NCBI GenBank assembly: GCA_964409675.1
Contig: CAYPEF010000021.1
Span: 1 to 22,076 of the forward strand
Direction: 5' to 3'
Length of the DNA stretch: 22,076 nt
Source of the DNA: CAYMDD01 sp964409675
GTDB taxonomy: Bacteria > Pseudomonadota > Alphaproteobacteria > Rickettsiales > SXRF01
Shown here: piece by piece, positions 1 to 7,216 of the stretch
Position numbering within the stretch: position 1 is the stretch's first letter
Layout: each line of letters opens with the position of its first letter
Translations under genes and position numbers: made by a program
The notes under the pieces: model-generated
The model's database searches: none
The model's input: the letters and a program-made list of their open reading frames with translations, nothing else
Told to the model about the DNA's origin: nothing

Positions 1-218
1 TTCAGCAAATCAAAGAGTTAATCGAAACCCGCGTCCGCCCCGCCGTGGCGCAGGACGGCGGCGATATCATTTATAAGGGCTTCCACGACGGCATCGTCCA
101 GCTGGAACTCCACGGCGCCTGCTCCGGCTGCCCCAGTTCCACCATGACCCTGAAAAACGGCATAGAGAACATGCTGAAGCATTACGTGCCAGAGGTGGTG
201 GCGGTGGAGGCGGTGTAG
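1..218 (+). CDS. NifU/Nfu-type iron-sulfur scaffold protein, C-terminal part (5' end outside window)
   Basis: The reading frame enters at base 3 and ends at TAG 216-218, giving the last 71 residues. The sequence begins QQIKELIETRVRPAVAQDGG and contains CSGCPSS, the paired CxxC of the NifU C-terminal (Nfu) domain. Two monomers of this family bind a [4Fe-4S] cluster through these cysteines and hand it to apo-proteins in the cytoplasm. Full-length alphaproteobacterial Nfu proteins are around 180-190 residues with an N-terminal Nfu_N domain, so about two thirds should lie left of the window. The gene is GC-rich, in contrast to the AT-rich DNA that starts right after its stop. The family call is secure; whether it is the house-keeping NfuA/NFU1 type or a nif-linked NifU tail cannot be decided from this fragment. 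Confidence 0.93.
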   Translation, partial: QQIKELIETRVRPAVAQDGGDIIYKGFHDGIVQLELHGACSGCPSSTMTLKNGIENMLKHYVPEVVAVEAV

Positions 219-275
219 AGCCTTTTGTATTTTATAAGTATTTCGCCCTAGAAAACTAAAATTTAGGCATTGTAA

Positions 276-281
276 TATAAT
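276..281 (+). promoter_or_regulatory. possible -10 box for the small secreted-protein gene
   Basis: An exact TATAAT lies in the AT-rich 157-bp gap 95 bp before the ATG at 376. No good -35 hexamer is seen at 16-18 bp spacing, and AT-rich DNA makes chance matches common, so this is weak. Confidence 0.22.
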
Positions 282-330
282 TGTAATTATCCCTTAATAA
301 AAATGTAACATAAAATGTTTACAGTCTTTA

Positions 331-352
331 ATGTTAATTATCTGATTAACAT
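331..352. promoter_or_regulatory. operator-like inverted repeat upstream of the small secreted-protein gene
   Basis: Two perfect 8-bp arms, ATGTTAAT (331-338) and ATTAACAT (345-352), are separated by 6 bp. The element ends 23 bp before the ATG at 376. This size and spacing suit a dimeric helix-turn-helix repressor site. The AT content raises the chance of coincidence, and no regulator gene is adjacent. Confidence 0.35.
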
Positions 353-375
353 CAAACAAAAAATAAGGGGTATTT

Positions 376-777
376 ATGAAATTACATATTCTTATGGCAA
401 CCGCAATGATTGCGCTGCCGCTTGCTTCCGGCACCGCTGCCTATGCTTTTGAGCCTGATCCATATCTGGAATATGCACCACCGACCGATCCTGTAATAGT
501 CAAAACTCCTGAGGAAATTGATGAAGCTCTTACAGATTATTGTAAAGGAACAAAAGCTCCTGGTGATAAAATTAAATGTAAGATTGTTAAAGGTGATGAT
601 AGTCCTACAGGACAGCCAATTTGGCAGCTTACAGATCCAGCTGGTGATATAATGCCAATATATATCCATTGTGCTCCAAGAAATGTAGGGAAACTTGAAG
701 CTGATTGTGAAGCTCTAGATAAGAAAGATAACAAAGATGATTATGACTTAATCTTTCCGGGCATAAAGAATCATTAA
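376..777 (+). CDS. small secreted protein with four cysteines, function unknown
   Basis: This 133-aa protein is not recognised. Residues 1-24 form a clear Sec signal peptide: MK, a hydrophobic core of Ala/Leu/Ile, then AYA before FEPDP. The mature part (about 109 aa) is acidic, with four Cys in YCKG, KCKI, HCAP and DCEA contexts, suggesting two disulfides in the periplasm or outside. No membrane segment or lipobox follows. The start is well supported: AAGGGG (365-370) lies 5 bp before the ATG. A sampled 120 bp is about 38% G+C, well below the neighbouring nfu gene. It is a single-gene unit, with an operator-like palindrome upstream and a hairpin terminator downstream. The coding call rests on the signal peptide, the ribosome site and the stop-free frame. 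Confidence 0.72.
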   Translation: MKLHILMATAMIALPLASGTAAYAFEPDPYLEYAPPTDPVIVKTPEEIDEALTDYCKGTKAPGDKIKCKIVKGDDSPTGQPIWQLTDPAGDIMPIYIHCAPRNVGKLEADCEALDKKDNKDDYDLIFPGIKNH

Positions 778-813
778 TAATTGTGTTTTTGTTTTAATTT
801 ATAATTATTCAAT

Positions 814-847
814 AATAAGCCGCTATGAGTACTCATAGCGGCTTATT
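814..847. terminator. 34-bp perfect palindrome, bidirectional transcription terminator
   Basis: Positions 814-830 and 831-847 are exact reverse complements (17-bp arms, centre GAGT/ACTC). RNA from either strand would form a long GC-cored hairpin with AT-rich flanks. It lies between two convergent genes, the secreted-protein gene ending at 777 and the acyltransferase ending at 880, which fits a shared terminator. Confidence 0.75.
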
Positions 848-879
848 TAAATAAGCTTTTCCCTCTGAGCTTTTATATT

Positions 880-1926
880 TCAATGCTTGCTTCGGGGAGG
901 TTCTTTCCTTCGTATCGCCGAGCGCAACGAAAGAAGCGGCACTTCCACTGCCACATGTAAAATCAGCCCGGCTATCATACTCACCGTAAGCGTTATGATG
1001 AAAAGAGAAAATCCATATTTTAAGGCAGGCATGAAACATAGGAGTGAATGAGCGATAAAAACATGCAGCAAAAACAACGGGTAGGATGCGGCACCGGCCA
1101 GATGATTCAGTTGCGCACCCGCTCGCCTGAAAGACATAGTGCGTAATACCGGAAGGCTCAGTGAAAAAATAATAGAAGTGGCAAACAGATAAATTTTGAA
1201 TTTTACTGAAATAATATCAAATACATCAATAGATAAATAATGCCTCCTTAATAAGCGGAATAAGGGCGGGAGAGTGATAACAAGAACGCTTGCGCTTAAC
1301 AGTAGGATTTTTACTGGACGTTTCGCCGGTATGAGATACTGGCGGTAATGATACGCGCAACACCCTGCCATAAACGGCAGGAAACCCGCTTGGTAAGATT
1401 GCAGAATGGCTTTTTTTGCCTCAGCCCATCCGATAATCCAGCCGGTAACGCCTATTGCAACAAAGAGTGACAAAACGCATAACCGCTTATTGGTTCCAAT
1501 AAGTAATCCAATGACAAGGTAATAGAATAATTCTATATTCAATGACCAGGCAACGGGTATCACTGCCAATATTCTTCTATCCGAATTATATTTTTCCAAC
1601 CCGAATATCGAGATATTGCTAATCCAGCCGGTAAAATCACCGGGAAGCCGGGTTATATGAAAACGCGTGCATGCGCCTTGCCAGTATAAAAGCCCGACGA
1701 TGGAGATGAGTAAACACGCCCAGTACATAGGATAAATGCGTAAGGCGCGATTTGCTAAAAAACGCAACCTGTCGTTAAAGCTGGAGCCATAGGTTTCATT
1801 TAATACCTGCGTCACCAAAAAACCGCTTAAGGCGAAAAAGCAATAAACAGCTACAATGCCATATGCTTCAAACCACGTATGCGTGGCAACAACTATGCAG
1901 GCTAAATATAATCTAAAAAACCCCAT
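880..1926 (-). CDS. acyltransferase-3 family membrane protein (OafA-like)
   Basis: This 348-aa integral membrane protein fits the acyltransferase-3 family, which moves acetyl or other acyl groups onto LPS O-antigen, capsule or other glycans at the inner membrane. Seen in the sequence: the N-terminal RLYLACIVVATHTW with the family's conserved His (residue 16), FFALSGFLVT (30-39), the R-rich RALRIYPMYW (60-69), and about ten hydrophobic helices. An in-frame stop at 1939-1941 limits the start to ATG 1926 or close by, though no Shine-Dalgarno is visible. The gene follows the sulfotransferase by 19 bp and probably shares its transcript. Composition is low (a 120-bp sample is about 34% G+C). There is no C-terminal SGNH domain. 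The acceptor substrate cannot be predicted. Confidence 0.85.
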   Translation of the reverse strand: MGFFRLYLACIVVATHTWFEAYGIVAVYCFFALSGFLVTQVLNETYGSSFNDRLRFLANRALRIYPMYWACLLISIVGLLYWQGACTRFHITRLPGDFTGWISNISIFGLEKYNSDRRILAVIPVAWSLNIELFYYLVIGLLIGTNKRLCVLSLFVAIGVTGWIIGWAEAKKAILQSYQAGFLPFMAGCCAYHYRQYLIPAKRPVKILLLSASVLVITLPPLFRLLRRHYLSIDVFDIISVKFKIYLFATSIIFSLSLPVLRTMSFRRAGAQLNHLAGAASYPLFLLHVFIAHSLLCFMPALKYGFSLFIITLTVSMIAGLILHVAVEVPLLSLRSAIRRKEPPRSKH

Positions 1927-1945
1927 ATATACTGTGTACTACACT

Positions 1946-2764
1946 TTAGTAAAAATGGCTAAAGTAACGGCCGTGCTGATACAGTTTTTCACGAATCGCC
2001 TCAGTATCCTGCTGGTAAAAGCTGTTATCGCGGATTCCGATTTTAAAATCCTGCGCAATATGTGATGATAAACTAATTCTGCTTAAGCAGAGGAACGGTT
2101 TGGAAACCAAGTCCTCATATTTTATGAGAGATATTTTTTCTTTATTCTCCCATATCTTTTTACAAGCGGCATCGTAAATCAATACCTGTTTTGTAAGTAA
2201 ATCTAAAAGATTATCTTCTAATATCTTTTTGGTCTCTTCCCAATAACTCAGTGCTCCCGGCATTTCGCCGCGGTGCAGCGGATGGTCGGGGATGCTTCGC
2301 CAGGAAGCGATGACGCCGACGGGGTCGCGCATGATCACCGCCACCTTGAACTGATCGGAGGCGCAGAGCGCGTCAAGGATGCTTAAAAACGGGCTGGTGT
2401 GCTTGACGGCCAGGGTAAAATCAGCATTTTTCACTTCATATTTCACCGGCACGTTCTGCAACAATCCTTTAGCGATTTCGCGGGAATCATGATGCTCGCG
2501 GTAAACGTTAGTGACAATATTGCCGTGGCGGTCGCGGTAATCCTGCACCGGATCGCCGCGCAGGATTTGTTCACGGATATTTTGAAAATCCTGCGCCAGC
2601 CATTCCACCTGCGCGGAAGCAGGCAGGTGCATGTTTCCCTTCATCCAGCGGAACTGCCAGAATGGTTCGGTGAGCGCCACGGCGTTGTCGCACTGGTTGA
2701 TGAGGGCGGTGAGCAGCGTGGTGCCGGAGCGCGGCAGGCCGGTGATGATCAGGTTAGTGGCCAT
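1946..2764 (-). CDS. sulfotransferase-family protein (PAPS-dependent)
   Basis: This 272-aa protein begins MATNLIITGLPRSGTTLLTA. GLPRSGTT (residues 9-16) is the P-loop-like 5'-phosphosulfate-binding motif of PAPS sulfotransferases. VIMRDPVGVIASWRS (143-157) matches the 3'-phosphate-binding element (Arg146, Ser154). Such enzymes sulfate carbohydrates, lipids or other small acceptors in the cytosol. The ATG at 2764 is preferred over an in-frame ATG at 2818 because the P-loop must lie near the N terminus and GGAG sits 10 bp before it. The start overlaps the glycosyltransferase stop by 11 bp, so translation is likely coupled. The gene is compositionally mosaic: 2281-2400 is about 62% G+C, 2101-2220 about 29%. 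The last 95 or so residues are Lys/Ile-rich and less typical. The acceptor is unknown. Confidence 0.82.
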   Translation of the reverse strand: MATNLIITGLPRSGTTLLTALINQCDNAVALTEPFWQFRWMKGNMHLPASAQVEWLAQDFQNIREQILRGDPVQDYRDRHGNIVTNVYREHHDSREIAKGLLQNVPVKYEVKNADFTLAVKHTSPFLSILDALCASDQFKVAVIMRDPVGVIASWRSIPDHPLHRGEMPGALSYWEETKKILEDNLLDLLTKQVLIYDAACKKIWENKEKISLIKYEDLVSKPFLCLSRISLSSHIAQDFKIGIRDNSFYQQDTEAIREKLYQHGRYFSHFY

Positions 2765-3668
2765 GCGACAATGTCTCCAAAACCGGCAGCCAGCGCGTGC
2801 GGAATTGCGCATAGCCATATTCCCTTGCCGTCTCGGCGGCGGCGGTCAACACGGAAGCGGGGTGTGGCAGTTGCAAGAGCGCGGGCAGTTCCTTCAGCCA
2901 GTCCTTATAGGCGCGGAAGGGCACGGCGTAGCCATTCTCGCCGTAGCGCATGAAATCCCTTCCCGCCGCCCCGTCCAGCCCCAGCACCAGCGTGCCCAGC
3001 GCGAAGGCTTCCAGCGGCACCAGCCCGAACCCTTCGGCAATGGAGAGGTTCAGTACGTAGCGCACCGCGCCCAGCCGTTGAAGGAAGGCGGTGTGCGGCA
3101 TGGTGTAGCTTTGCAGTAGGCGGGATTGATAAGAATCGGGAAGGTAGGATTCCAGCAGCTTCAGCGTATAGGCATGCTCGGGATTCATTACCTTGCAGTA
3201 GATCAGCAGCTCCTGCGCTGGGCGTTGCTCCCAGGGCAGCGGAGCGCAACCGGCGGTATCAATGAAGGGCGGAATTACGCTGCTTTCCAGCCCGTACACC
3301 GAGCGCAGATATTCCTGCACCACGCTGCTGACGCTTATGTAACAATCAAAATGCGCGTCGAGAAAGGCGAAGGTGCGGAAATCCTGCACATACATCAGCT
3401 TCTTTCCCGGCAGGCGCAGGCCGAACATATGCTGCGAGAAGGACGGGTTGCAGATGAGCATGTCATCCGCCTGAATCTGCGCCTCCATGCGCGCAAGCGG
3501 CATGGATTCCATCGGCGTGTCATAGGTGAAAATGCGGTCTTTCGGTGGCATGGTCTGCACGTCCACTAGCCGGTAGCCGAACTCGCGCGCCAGCAGCCGC
3601 CCGATATGATAGGCCATATACGCCCCGCCGCGCCCGATGGCGGCATTGATCACATAGGCGGTGCGCAT
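2754..3668 (-). CDS. GT-B fold glycosyltransferase (family GT4-like)
   Basis: This 304-aa protein ends in a retaining GT-B nucleotide-sugar-binding half: NLSIAEGFGLVPLEAFALG (207-225) holds the EX7E motif (Glu212, Glu220) of GT4 enzymes, followed by GRDFMRYGENGYAV. The N-terminal half starts MRTAYVINAAIGRGGAYMAY, a plausible acceptor-side Rossmann strand with a glycine-rich loop. It is shorter than typical GT4 proteins (350-400 aa). It should transfer one sugar to a lipid-linked or soluble acceptor at the cytoplasmic face. The gene starts 3 bp after the stop of the YejA-like gene, with only a weak ribosome site, and its stop overlaps the sulfotransferase start. Donor and acceptor sugars are not predictable. 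Coupling with sulfo- and acyltransferases suggests one decorated glycan or glycolipid. Confidence 0.82.
   Translation of the reverse strand: MRTAYVINAAIGRGGAYMAYHIGRLLAREFGYRLVDVQTMPPKDRIFTYDTPMESMPLARMEAQIQADDMLICNPSFSQHMFGLRLPGKKLMYVQDFRTFAFLDAHFDCYISVSSVVQEYLRSVYGLESSVIPPFIDTAGCAPLPWEQRPAQELLIYCKVMNPEHAYTLKLLESYLPDSYQSRLLQSYTMPHTAFLQRLGAVRYVLNLSIAEGFGLVPLEAFALGTLVLGLDGAAGRDFMRYGENGYAVPFRAYKDWLKELPALLQLPHPASVLTAAAETAREYGYAQFRTRWLPVLETLSHGH
2775..2778 (-). promoter_or_regulatory. ribosome binding site of the sulfotransferase gene
   Basis: GGAG on the minus strand, 10 bp before the ATG at 2764, lies inside the end of the glycosyltransferase gene. It supports the short (272-aa) start over the upstream in-frame ATG. 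Confidence 0.55.
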
Positions 3669-3671
3669 GAA

Positions 3672-5480
3672 TTATTTCGCGTCTTTTATCCACCAGGTGG
3701 TGAAGCCGATATTGTATTTGGGTGAAATAGCCGGTTGGCCGAACTTGTCCCAGTAGGCGATGCGGAACGAGTTGGAATGCCAGTTGGGGATAATCAGATG
3801 CTCCCACAGCAGGATACGGTCCAGCGCCCGGCCCGCGGCGGTCAGCGCCGGTAAATCCTTCGCGCTCACCAGCTGTTTCAGCACCGCGTCCACCGCCGGG
3901 GATTTAAGGCCGGCGAGGTTATTGCTGCCCTTCACCTCGGCCTGCGAGGAATTCCACAGCAGGTTCTGCTCGTTGCCCGGGAAGAACACGCCGCGGTTGA
4001 TCCAGATGGAAACCACGTCGAAATCGAAATTATCGGTGCGCTTCTGGTACTGCGCGTCATCGACCATGCGAATGGAGGATTCGATGCCCAGCCGGTCCAG
4101 GTTCTTGCGCATCGGGCCGATCACGCGCTCCATGGTGGGCTGGCGCAACAGGAATTCAATCGAGAGCCGCTCGCCAGTCTTGGCATTCACCCGTTTGCCG
4201 TCCTTCACCACCCAGCCTGCTTCCTCCAGCAGCTTCTGCGCTTTCAGGAGATTGTCGCGGATATTGCCGGAACCATCGGTCTGCGGCAGGGTGAAAGGCT
4301 CGCTGAACAGGCGCGGTGGCAGCTCGGCTTTGAACGGCTCCAGCAGCGCCAGTTCCGCTCCCTCAGGCACGCCGGTGGCGGCAAAAGGGGTGGCTTGGAA
4401 GTAAGAGGTGTTGCGCTTATAGGCATCATAGAAAATGGTGCGGTTGAGCCAGGCGAAATCGAGCGTCATGTCGATGGCTTCGCGCACGCGGGCATCGGCA
4501 AACTGGGGTTTGCGCGTATTGAACAGGAAGGCCTGCATGCCCTGCGGGATGCTGTGCTCCACCAGCTTCTTGATGATGCGCCCGTCCTTCACCGCCGGGG
4601 AATCATAGGCGGTGGCCCAGTTGCGGGCGATATATTCCTGCCGGAAATCATAGGCGCCGGACTTGAAGCCCTCCAGCGAGACGTTCTCATCGCGGTACAT
4701 GTCGTAGCGGATGGTGTCGAAATTATACTGGCCCTTGTTCACCGGCAGGTTAGCGCCCCAATAGTCCTTCACCCGCGTATAGGTAATAGCGCGGCCCGGA
4801 TCGACGGCGCTGACCTTGTACGGCCCGCTGCCCATGGGCGGTTCCAACGTGGCGTTTTCGAATGGGTGTTTCTCGAACCAGGCTTTCGGCAGAATCGGCA
4901 TCTGCGCGGCGATGAAGGGAAGCTCCCGGTTGCCAGCGTCCTTGAGGGTGAAAGTGACGGCTCTCTCTCCGGTTTTTTCCACCTTGGCAATCTGGTCGTA
5001 AAGCAGCTGGTAGGTGGGGTCACCCTTGGTTTTCAGCGCGTCGAGCGAAAAGACGACGTCTTCCGGCGTGATCGGCGTGCCGTCCTGCCATGTCGCTTCC
5101 TTGCGAATGACGAACGTGACGCTTAAGCGGTCTGCCGCTACATCCACGCTTTCAGCGATCAGGCCATACATGCTCTGCGGCTCGTCCATCGACTGCGCCA
5201 TCAGGCTTTCATAGAGCATGCTGAGCCCCGGCGCTTTCACACCCTTGAGGATATAGGGATTGAGCGAGTCATACGTCCCCATCTCGCCCAGCTTGACGCT
5301 ACCGCCCTTGGGAGCGTCGGGGTTGACGTATTCAAAGTGTTTTACCTCCGGGCCATATTTCGGCTCGCCGTAAAGCGTCATGGCGTGCTGGGGAGCGGCA
5401 TAGGCAGCGGGAATCACCGCCATGAACAGCGCAAGCGAAGTCATCCATGGGCGTGGCTTCTGGAAAGGATGGCATTTCAT
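3672..5480 (-). CDS. YejA-like periplasmic peptide-binding protein of an ABC transporter (SBP family 5)
   Basis: This is a 602-aa extracellular solute-binding protein. Residues 1-28 are a Sec signal peptide (hydrophobic core, then PAAYA before APQHA). The mature N terminus carries HFEYVNPDAPKGG and SLNPYILKG, hallmarks of the YejA subgroup of SBP family 5. The length matches (about 600 aa). E. coli YejA with YejBEF imports peptides such as microcin C; in some alphaproteobacteria a Yej-type transporter takes up murein peptides. No permease or ATPase genes are in the window, so this is an orphan binding protein unless partners lie elsewhere. GGAG (5489-5492) 8 bp before the ATG supports the start. 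It is the first gene of the minus-strand run that continues, 3 bp on, into the glycosyltransferase. Confidence 0.9.
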   Translation of the reverse strand: MKCHPFQKPRPWMTSLALFMAVIPAAYAAPQHAMTLYGEPKYGPEVKHFEYVNPDAPKGGSVKLGEMGTYDSLNPYILKGVKAPGLSMLYESLMAQSMDEPQSMYGLIAESVDVAADRLSVTFVIRKEATWQDGTPITPEDVVFSLDALKTKGDPTYQLLYDQIAKVEKTGERAVTFTLKDAGNRELPFIAAQMPILPKAWFEKHPFENATLEPPMGSGPYKVSAVDPGRAITYTRVKDYWGANLPVNKGQYNFDTIRYDMYRDENVSLEGFKSGAYDFRQEYIARNWATAYDSPAVKDGRIIKKLVEHSIPQGMQAFLFNTRKPQFADARVREAIDMTLDFAWLNRTIFYDAYKRNTSYFQATPFAATGVPEGAELALLEPFKAELPPRLFSEPFTLPQTDGSGNIRDNLLKAQKLLEEAGWVVKDGKRVNAKTGERLSIEFLLRQPTMERVIGPMRKNLDRLGIESSIRMVDDAQYQKRTDNFDFDVVSIWINRGVFFPGNEQNLLWNSSQAEVKGSNNLAGLKSPAVDAVLKQLVSAKDLPALTAAGRALDRILLWEHLIIPNWHSNSFRIAYWDKFGQPAISPKYNIGFTTWWIKDAK

Positions 5481-5531
5481 GGCCGATACTCCACATCAAA
5501 TAATAATTGCTTAAAGATAATTGCATTTTGT

Positions 5532-5609
5532 CACTCCCGCGCAAGCGGGAATCGAGAATTTTTTACTCTACCTGTGCGGCTACGCTGGATTCCCGCTTGC
5601 GCGGGAATG
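5532..5609. repeat. paired-hairpin (REP/MITE-like) palindromic element
   Basis: Two 25-bp arms, 5532-5556 and 5585-5609, are inverted copies with two mismatches, separated by 28 bp. Each arm is itself a hairpin: TCCCGC-GCAA-GCGGGA at 5535-5550 and ATTCCCGC-TTGC-GCGGGAAT at 5589-5608. The core resembles the widespread proteobacterial intergenic motif with CATTCCCGC and GCGGGAATC. It lies between the SPFH stop (5618) and the YejA start (5480) and could also help end transcription of the SPFH gene. No second copy is seen in this window. Confidence 0.8.
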
Positions 5610-5617
5610 GCAATTAG

Positions 5618-6604
5618 TTAGCTATTTCCCCATGGGCTTTGGCGCGGGGCGGTGGGGGCACCGTCGGGCGGCAGCACCGAGGCGGGTTGATGCGTTTTAT
5701 GCCGGATGCTCTCAAACACGCTGAGCGCCTGCGCCACCATGGACCCGGCGTCTCCGGCATTGGCGGGCAGCAGCACGGTGGTGCTGGTGCGGGCGAGTTC
5801 TTTGAAGGCGGCTACGTACTGCTCGGCAATACGCAATGAAACCGCGTCCTCGCCGCCGGCTTTCTGGATGGCGGAGGCAACCATCTCGATGCCCTTGGCG
5901 GTGGCTTCGGATACGGCGAGGATGGCTTCCGCCTCGCCCTTGGCGCGGTTGACCTGGTCGGTCAGCGCACCTTCGGATTGCAACACCACCTCTTGCTTGC
6001 GGCCTTCGGCAATATTGATCTGCGACTGGCGCTTGCCTTCTGATTCCAGGATTGAGGCGCGCTTTTGCCGCTCGGCGGCCATCTGCAGCTCCATGGCCTT
6101 CAGCACCGATTGCGGCGGGGTGATATTCTTGATCTCGTAGCGCATGCACTGGATGCCCCAGGTCTGCGCCGCCTGGTTGATTGCGGTAACGATATTGGAG
6201 TTCAGCTGTTCGCGCTCCTCGAAGGTTTTATCAAGGGTCAGCTTGCCGATTTCCGAGCGCATGGTGGTCTGCGCCAGCAGGGAAAGCGCATAGACTGGCT
6301 CGCTGACGCCGTAGGACGCGGCAATGGGGTCGATGATGCGCACATAGAGAATACCGTCCATTACCAGCGTCACGTTATCGCGCGTGATTGCCGCTTGCTC
6401 CGGCACATCCACGGCGCGTTCCTTCAGCGTATGCTTATAGGCCACGCGCTGGAAAAACGGGATGAGGAAATTCAGGCCGGGGTCCAGCTTGCGGTCGAAC
6501 TTGCCGAAGCTCTCCACAATCCAGGCTTCCTGCTGTGGCACCGTCTTCACCCCCATGAAAATGGCGATGACGACAATGGCCAGTACGGCAAGTGCGATTT
6601 CCAT
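5618..6604 (-). CDS. qmcA: SPFH/Band 7 membrane protein, QmcA/stomatin-like
   Basis: This 328-aa stomatin/prohibitin-family protein has an N-terminal membrane anchor (residues 2-19), then VPQQEAWIVESFGKFDRKLDPGLNFLIPF, the typical start of the SPFH domain (about 20-175). A long charged Ala/Glu-rich coiled coil (about 175-240, AAERQKRASILESEGKR) and a Pro-rich tail (310-328) follow. Such proteins oligomerise in flotillin-like membrane microdomains and associate with proteases or NfeD. A strong ribosome site, AGAAGGAG (6612-6619), lies 7 bp before the ATG. It follows nfeD by 26 bp on the same strand, the usual nfeD-SPFH pair (ybbJ-qmcA in E. coli). The Pro-rich tail is divergent. The exact physiological role is not predictable. 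Confidence 0.9.
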   Translation of the reverse strand: MEIALAVLAIVVIAIFMGVKTVPQQEAWIVESFGKFDRKLDPGLNFLIPFFQRVAYKHTLKERAVDVPEQAAITRDNVTLVMDGILYVRIIDPIAASYGVSEPVYALSLLAQTTMRSEIGKLTLDKTFEEREQLNSNIVTAINQAAQTWGIQCMRYEIKNITPPQSVLKAMELQMAAERQKRASILESEGKRQSQINIAEGRKQEVVLQSEGALTDQVNRAKGEAEAILAVSEATAKGIEMVASAIQKAGGEDAVSLRIAEQYVAAFKELARTSTTVLLPANAGDAGSMVAQALSVFESIRHKTHQPASVLPPDGAPTAPRQSPWGNS

Positions 6605-6630
6605 GCGAACGCTCCTTCTGGGATTGAGTA

Positions 6631-7095
6631 TTAATGTTTCGGCCGCACGATGACCAGCGACCCGCGCACATCGCCCACCGTCACCCGCGCGCCGACTGGC
6701 AGTTCGTCCACCGCTGCGTCATGCGCCAGTTCGGCGGCCATGATGGTGCCGGACCACATTACCTGCCCTTCGCGGTTTTTAATGAGCGGTGCACCGTGCA
6801 CGGTGGCCAGCCCGCCCACCAAACTGTCATAGGCGGGTTTCTGATGCAGCCGGATGCGCCATTTCTGTAGTGGTTTCCACAGCAGGGCCGTCCAGATGGC
6901 GGTGGCGAGGAAGAAAATAATGCCTTGCAGGAGATAATTGGTTTCGCTCACCAGCCCGGTCTGAATCGCCATGCCTGCAATCAAGGCGCCGAGGCCGGCG
7001 AACATCAGCCCGATGCCGGGCAGGCCAAACGCCTCCAGCGCCATCAAAACGACGGCGGTAATCAGCCAGATATAAGCAACCGAAATACCGATCAT
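6631..7095 (-). CDS. nfeD: NfeD-family membrane protein, short form (NfeD1b, YbbJ-like)
   Basis: This 154-aa protein has two to three N-terminal membrane helices (about 5-75, Gly/Leu/Ala-rich, PGIGLMFAGLGALIAG). A C-terminal OB-fold of about 65 residues follows, with SLVGGLATVHG, VMWSGTIMAAE and LPVGARVTVGDVRGSLVIV, the standard NfeD ending. It lacks the ClpP-like protease domain of long NfeD proteins. Short NfeD proteins are paired with SPFH proteins, and the qmcA-like gene follows 26 bp on, so the two probably form one membrane complex and one operon. The ATG at 7095 is the best start but has only a weak ribosome site. The promoter must lie in the 121-bp gap shared with the divergent MtgA-like gene; no convincing -35/-10 pair was found. 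Confidence 0.88.
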   Translation of the reverse strand: MIGISVAYIWLITAVVLMALEAFGLPGIGLMFAGLGALIAGMAIQTGLVSETNYLLQGIIFFLATAIWTALLWKPLQKWRIRLHQKPAYDSLVGGLATVHGAPLIKNREGQVMWSGTIMAAELAHDAAVDELPVGARVTVGDVRGSLVIVRPKH

Positions 7096-7204
7096 AATAC
7101 ATGCTTATACAATCTCTTGCCGGTATATACCAGCGTTTTCGGAAAAACCGCTTTCACCATGCGGCATATCGCGGCATGTTATAGGCGAAATGCAACCGGA
7201 TGGT

Positions 7205-7210
7205 AAGGGA
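7205..7210 (+). promoter_or_regulatory. ribosome binding site of the MtgA-like gene
   Basis: AAGGGA sits 6 bp before the ATG at 7217. It decides this start over an in-frame ATG at 7190, which would add nine polar residues ahead of the signal anchor. Confidence 0.6.
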
Positions 7211-7216
7211 ACCGCC

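Noticed and set aside
2765..2818. Upstream in-frame start for the sulfotransferase
   Set aside because: It would add 18 Arg-rich residues before the P-loop and overlap the glycosyltransferase more; GGAG supports the ATG at 2764.
2399..3569. Several plus-strand open frames opposite the glycosyltransferase and sulfotransferase
   Set aside because: All are antisense to genes with clear catalytic motifs, lack ribosome sites and have no recognisable domains.
4395..5126. Plus-strand open frame of 243 codons opposite the YejA-like gene
   Set aside because: Antisense to a well-supported binding-protein gene; no recognisable motif and shadow-like composition.
7122..7131. GGTATATACC palindrome in the nfeD/MtgA-like gap
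   Set aside because: Ten bp only, no second copy and no aligned promoter boxes; could easily be chance.
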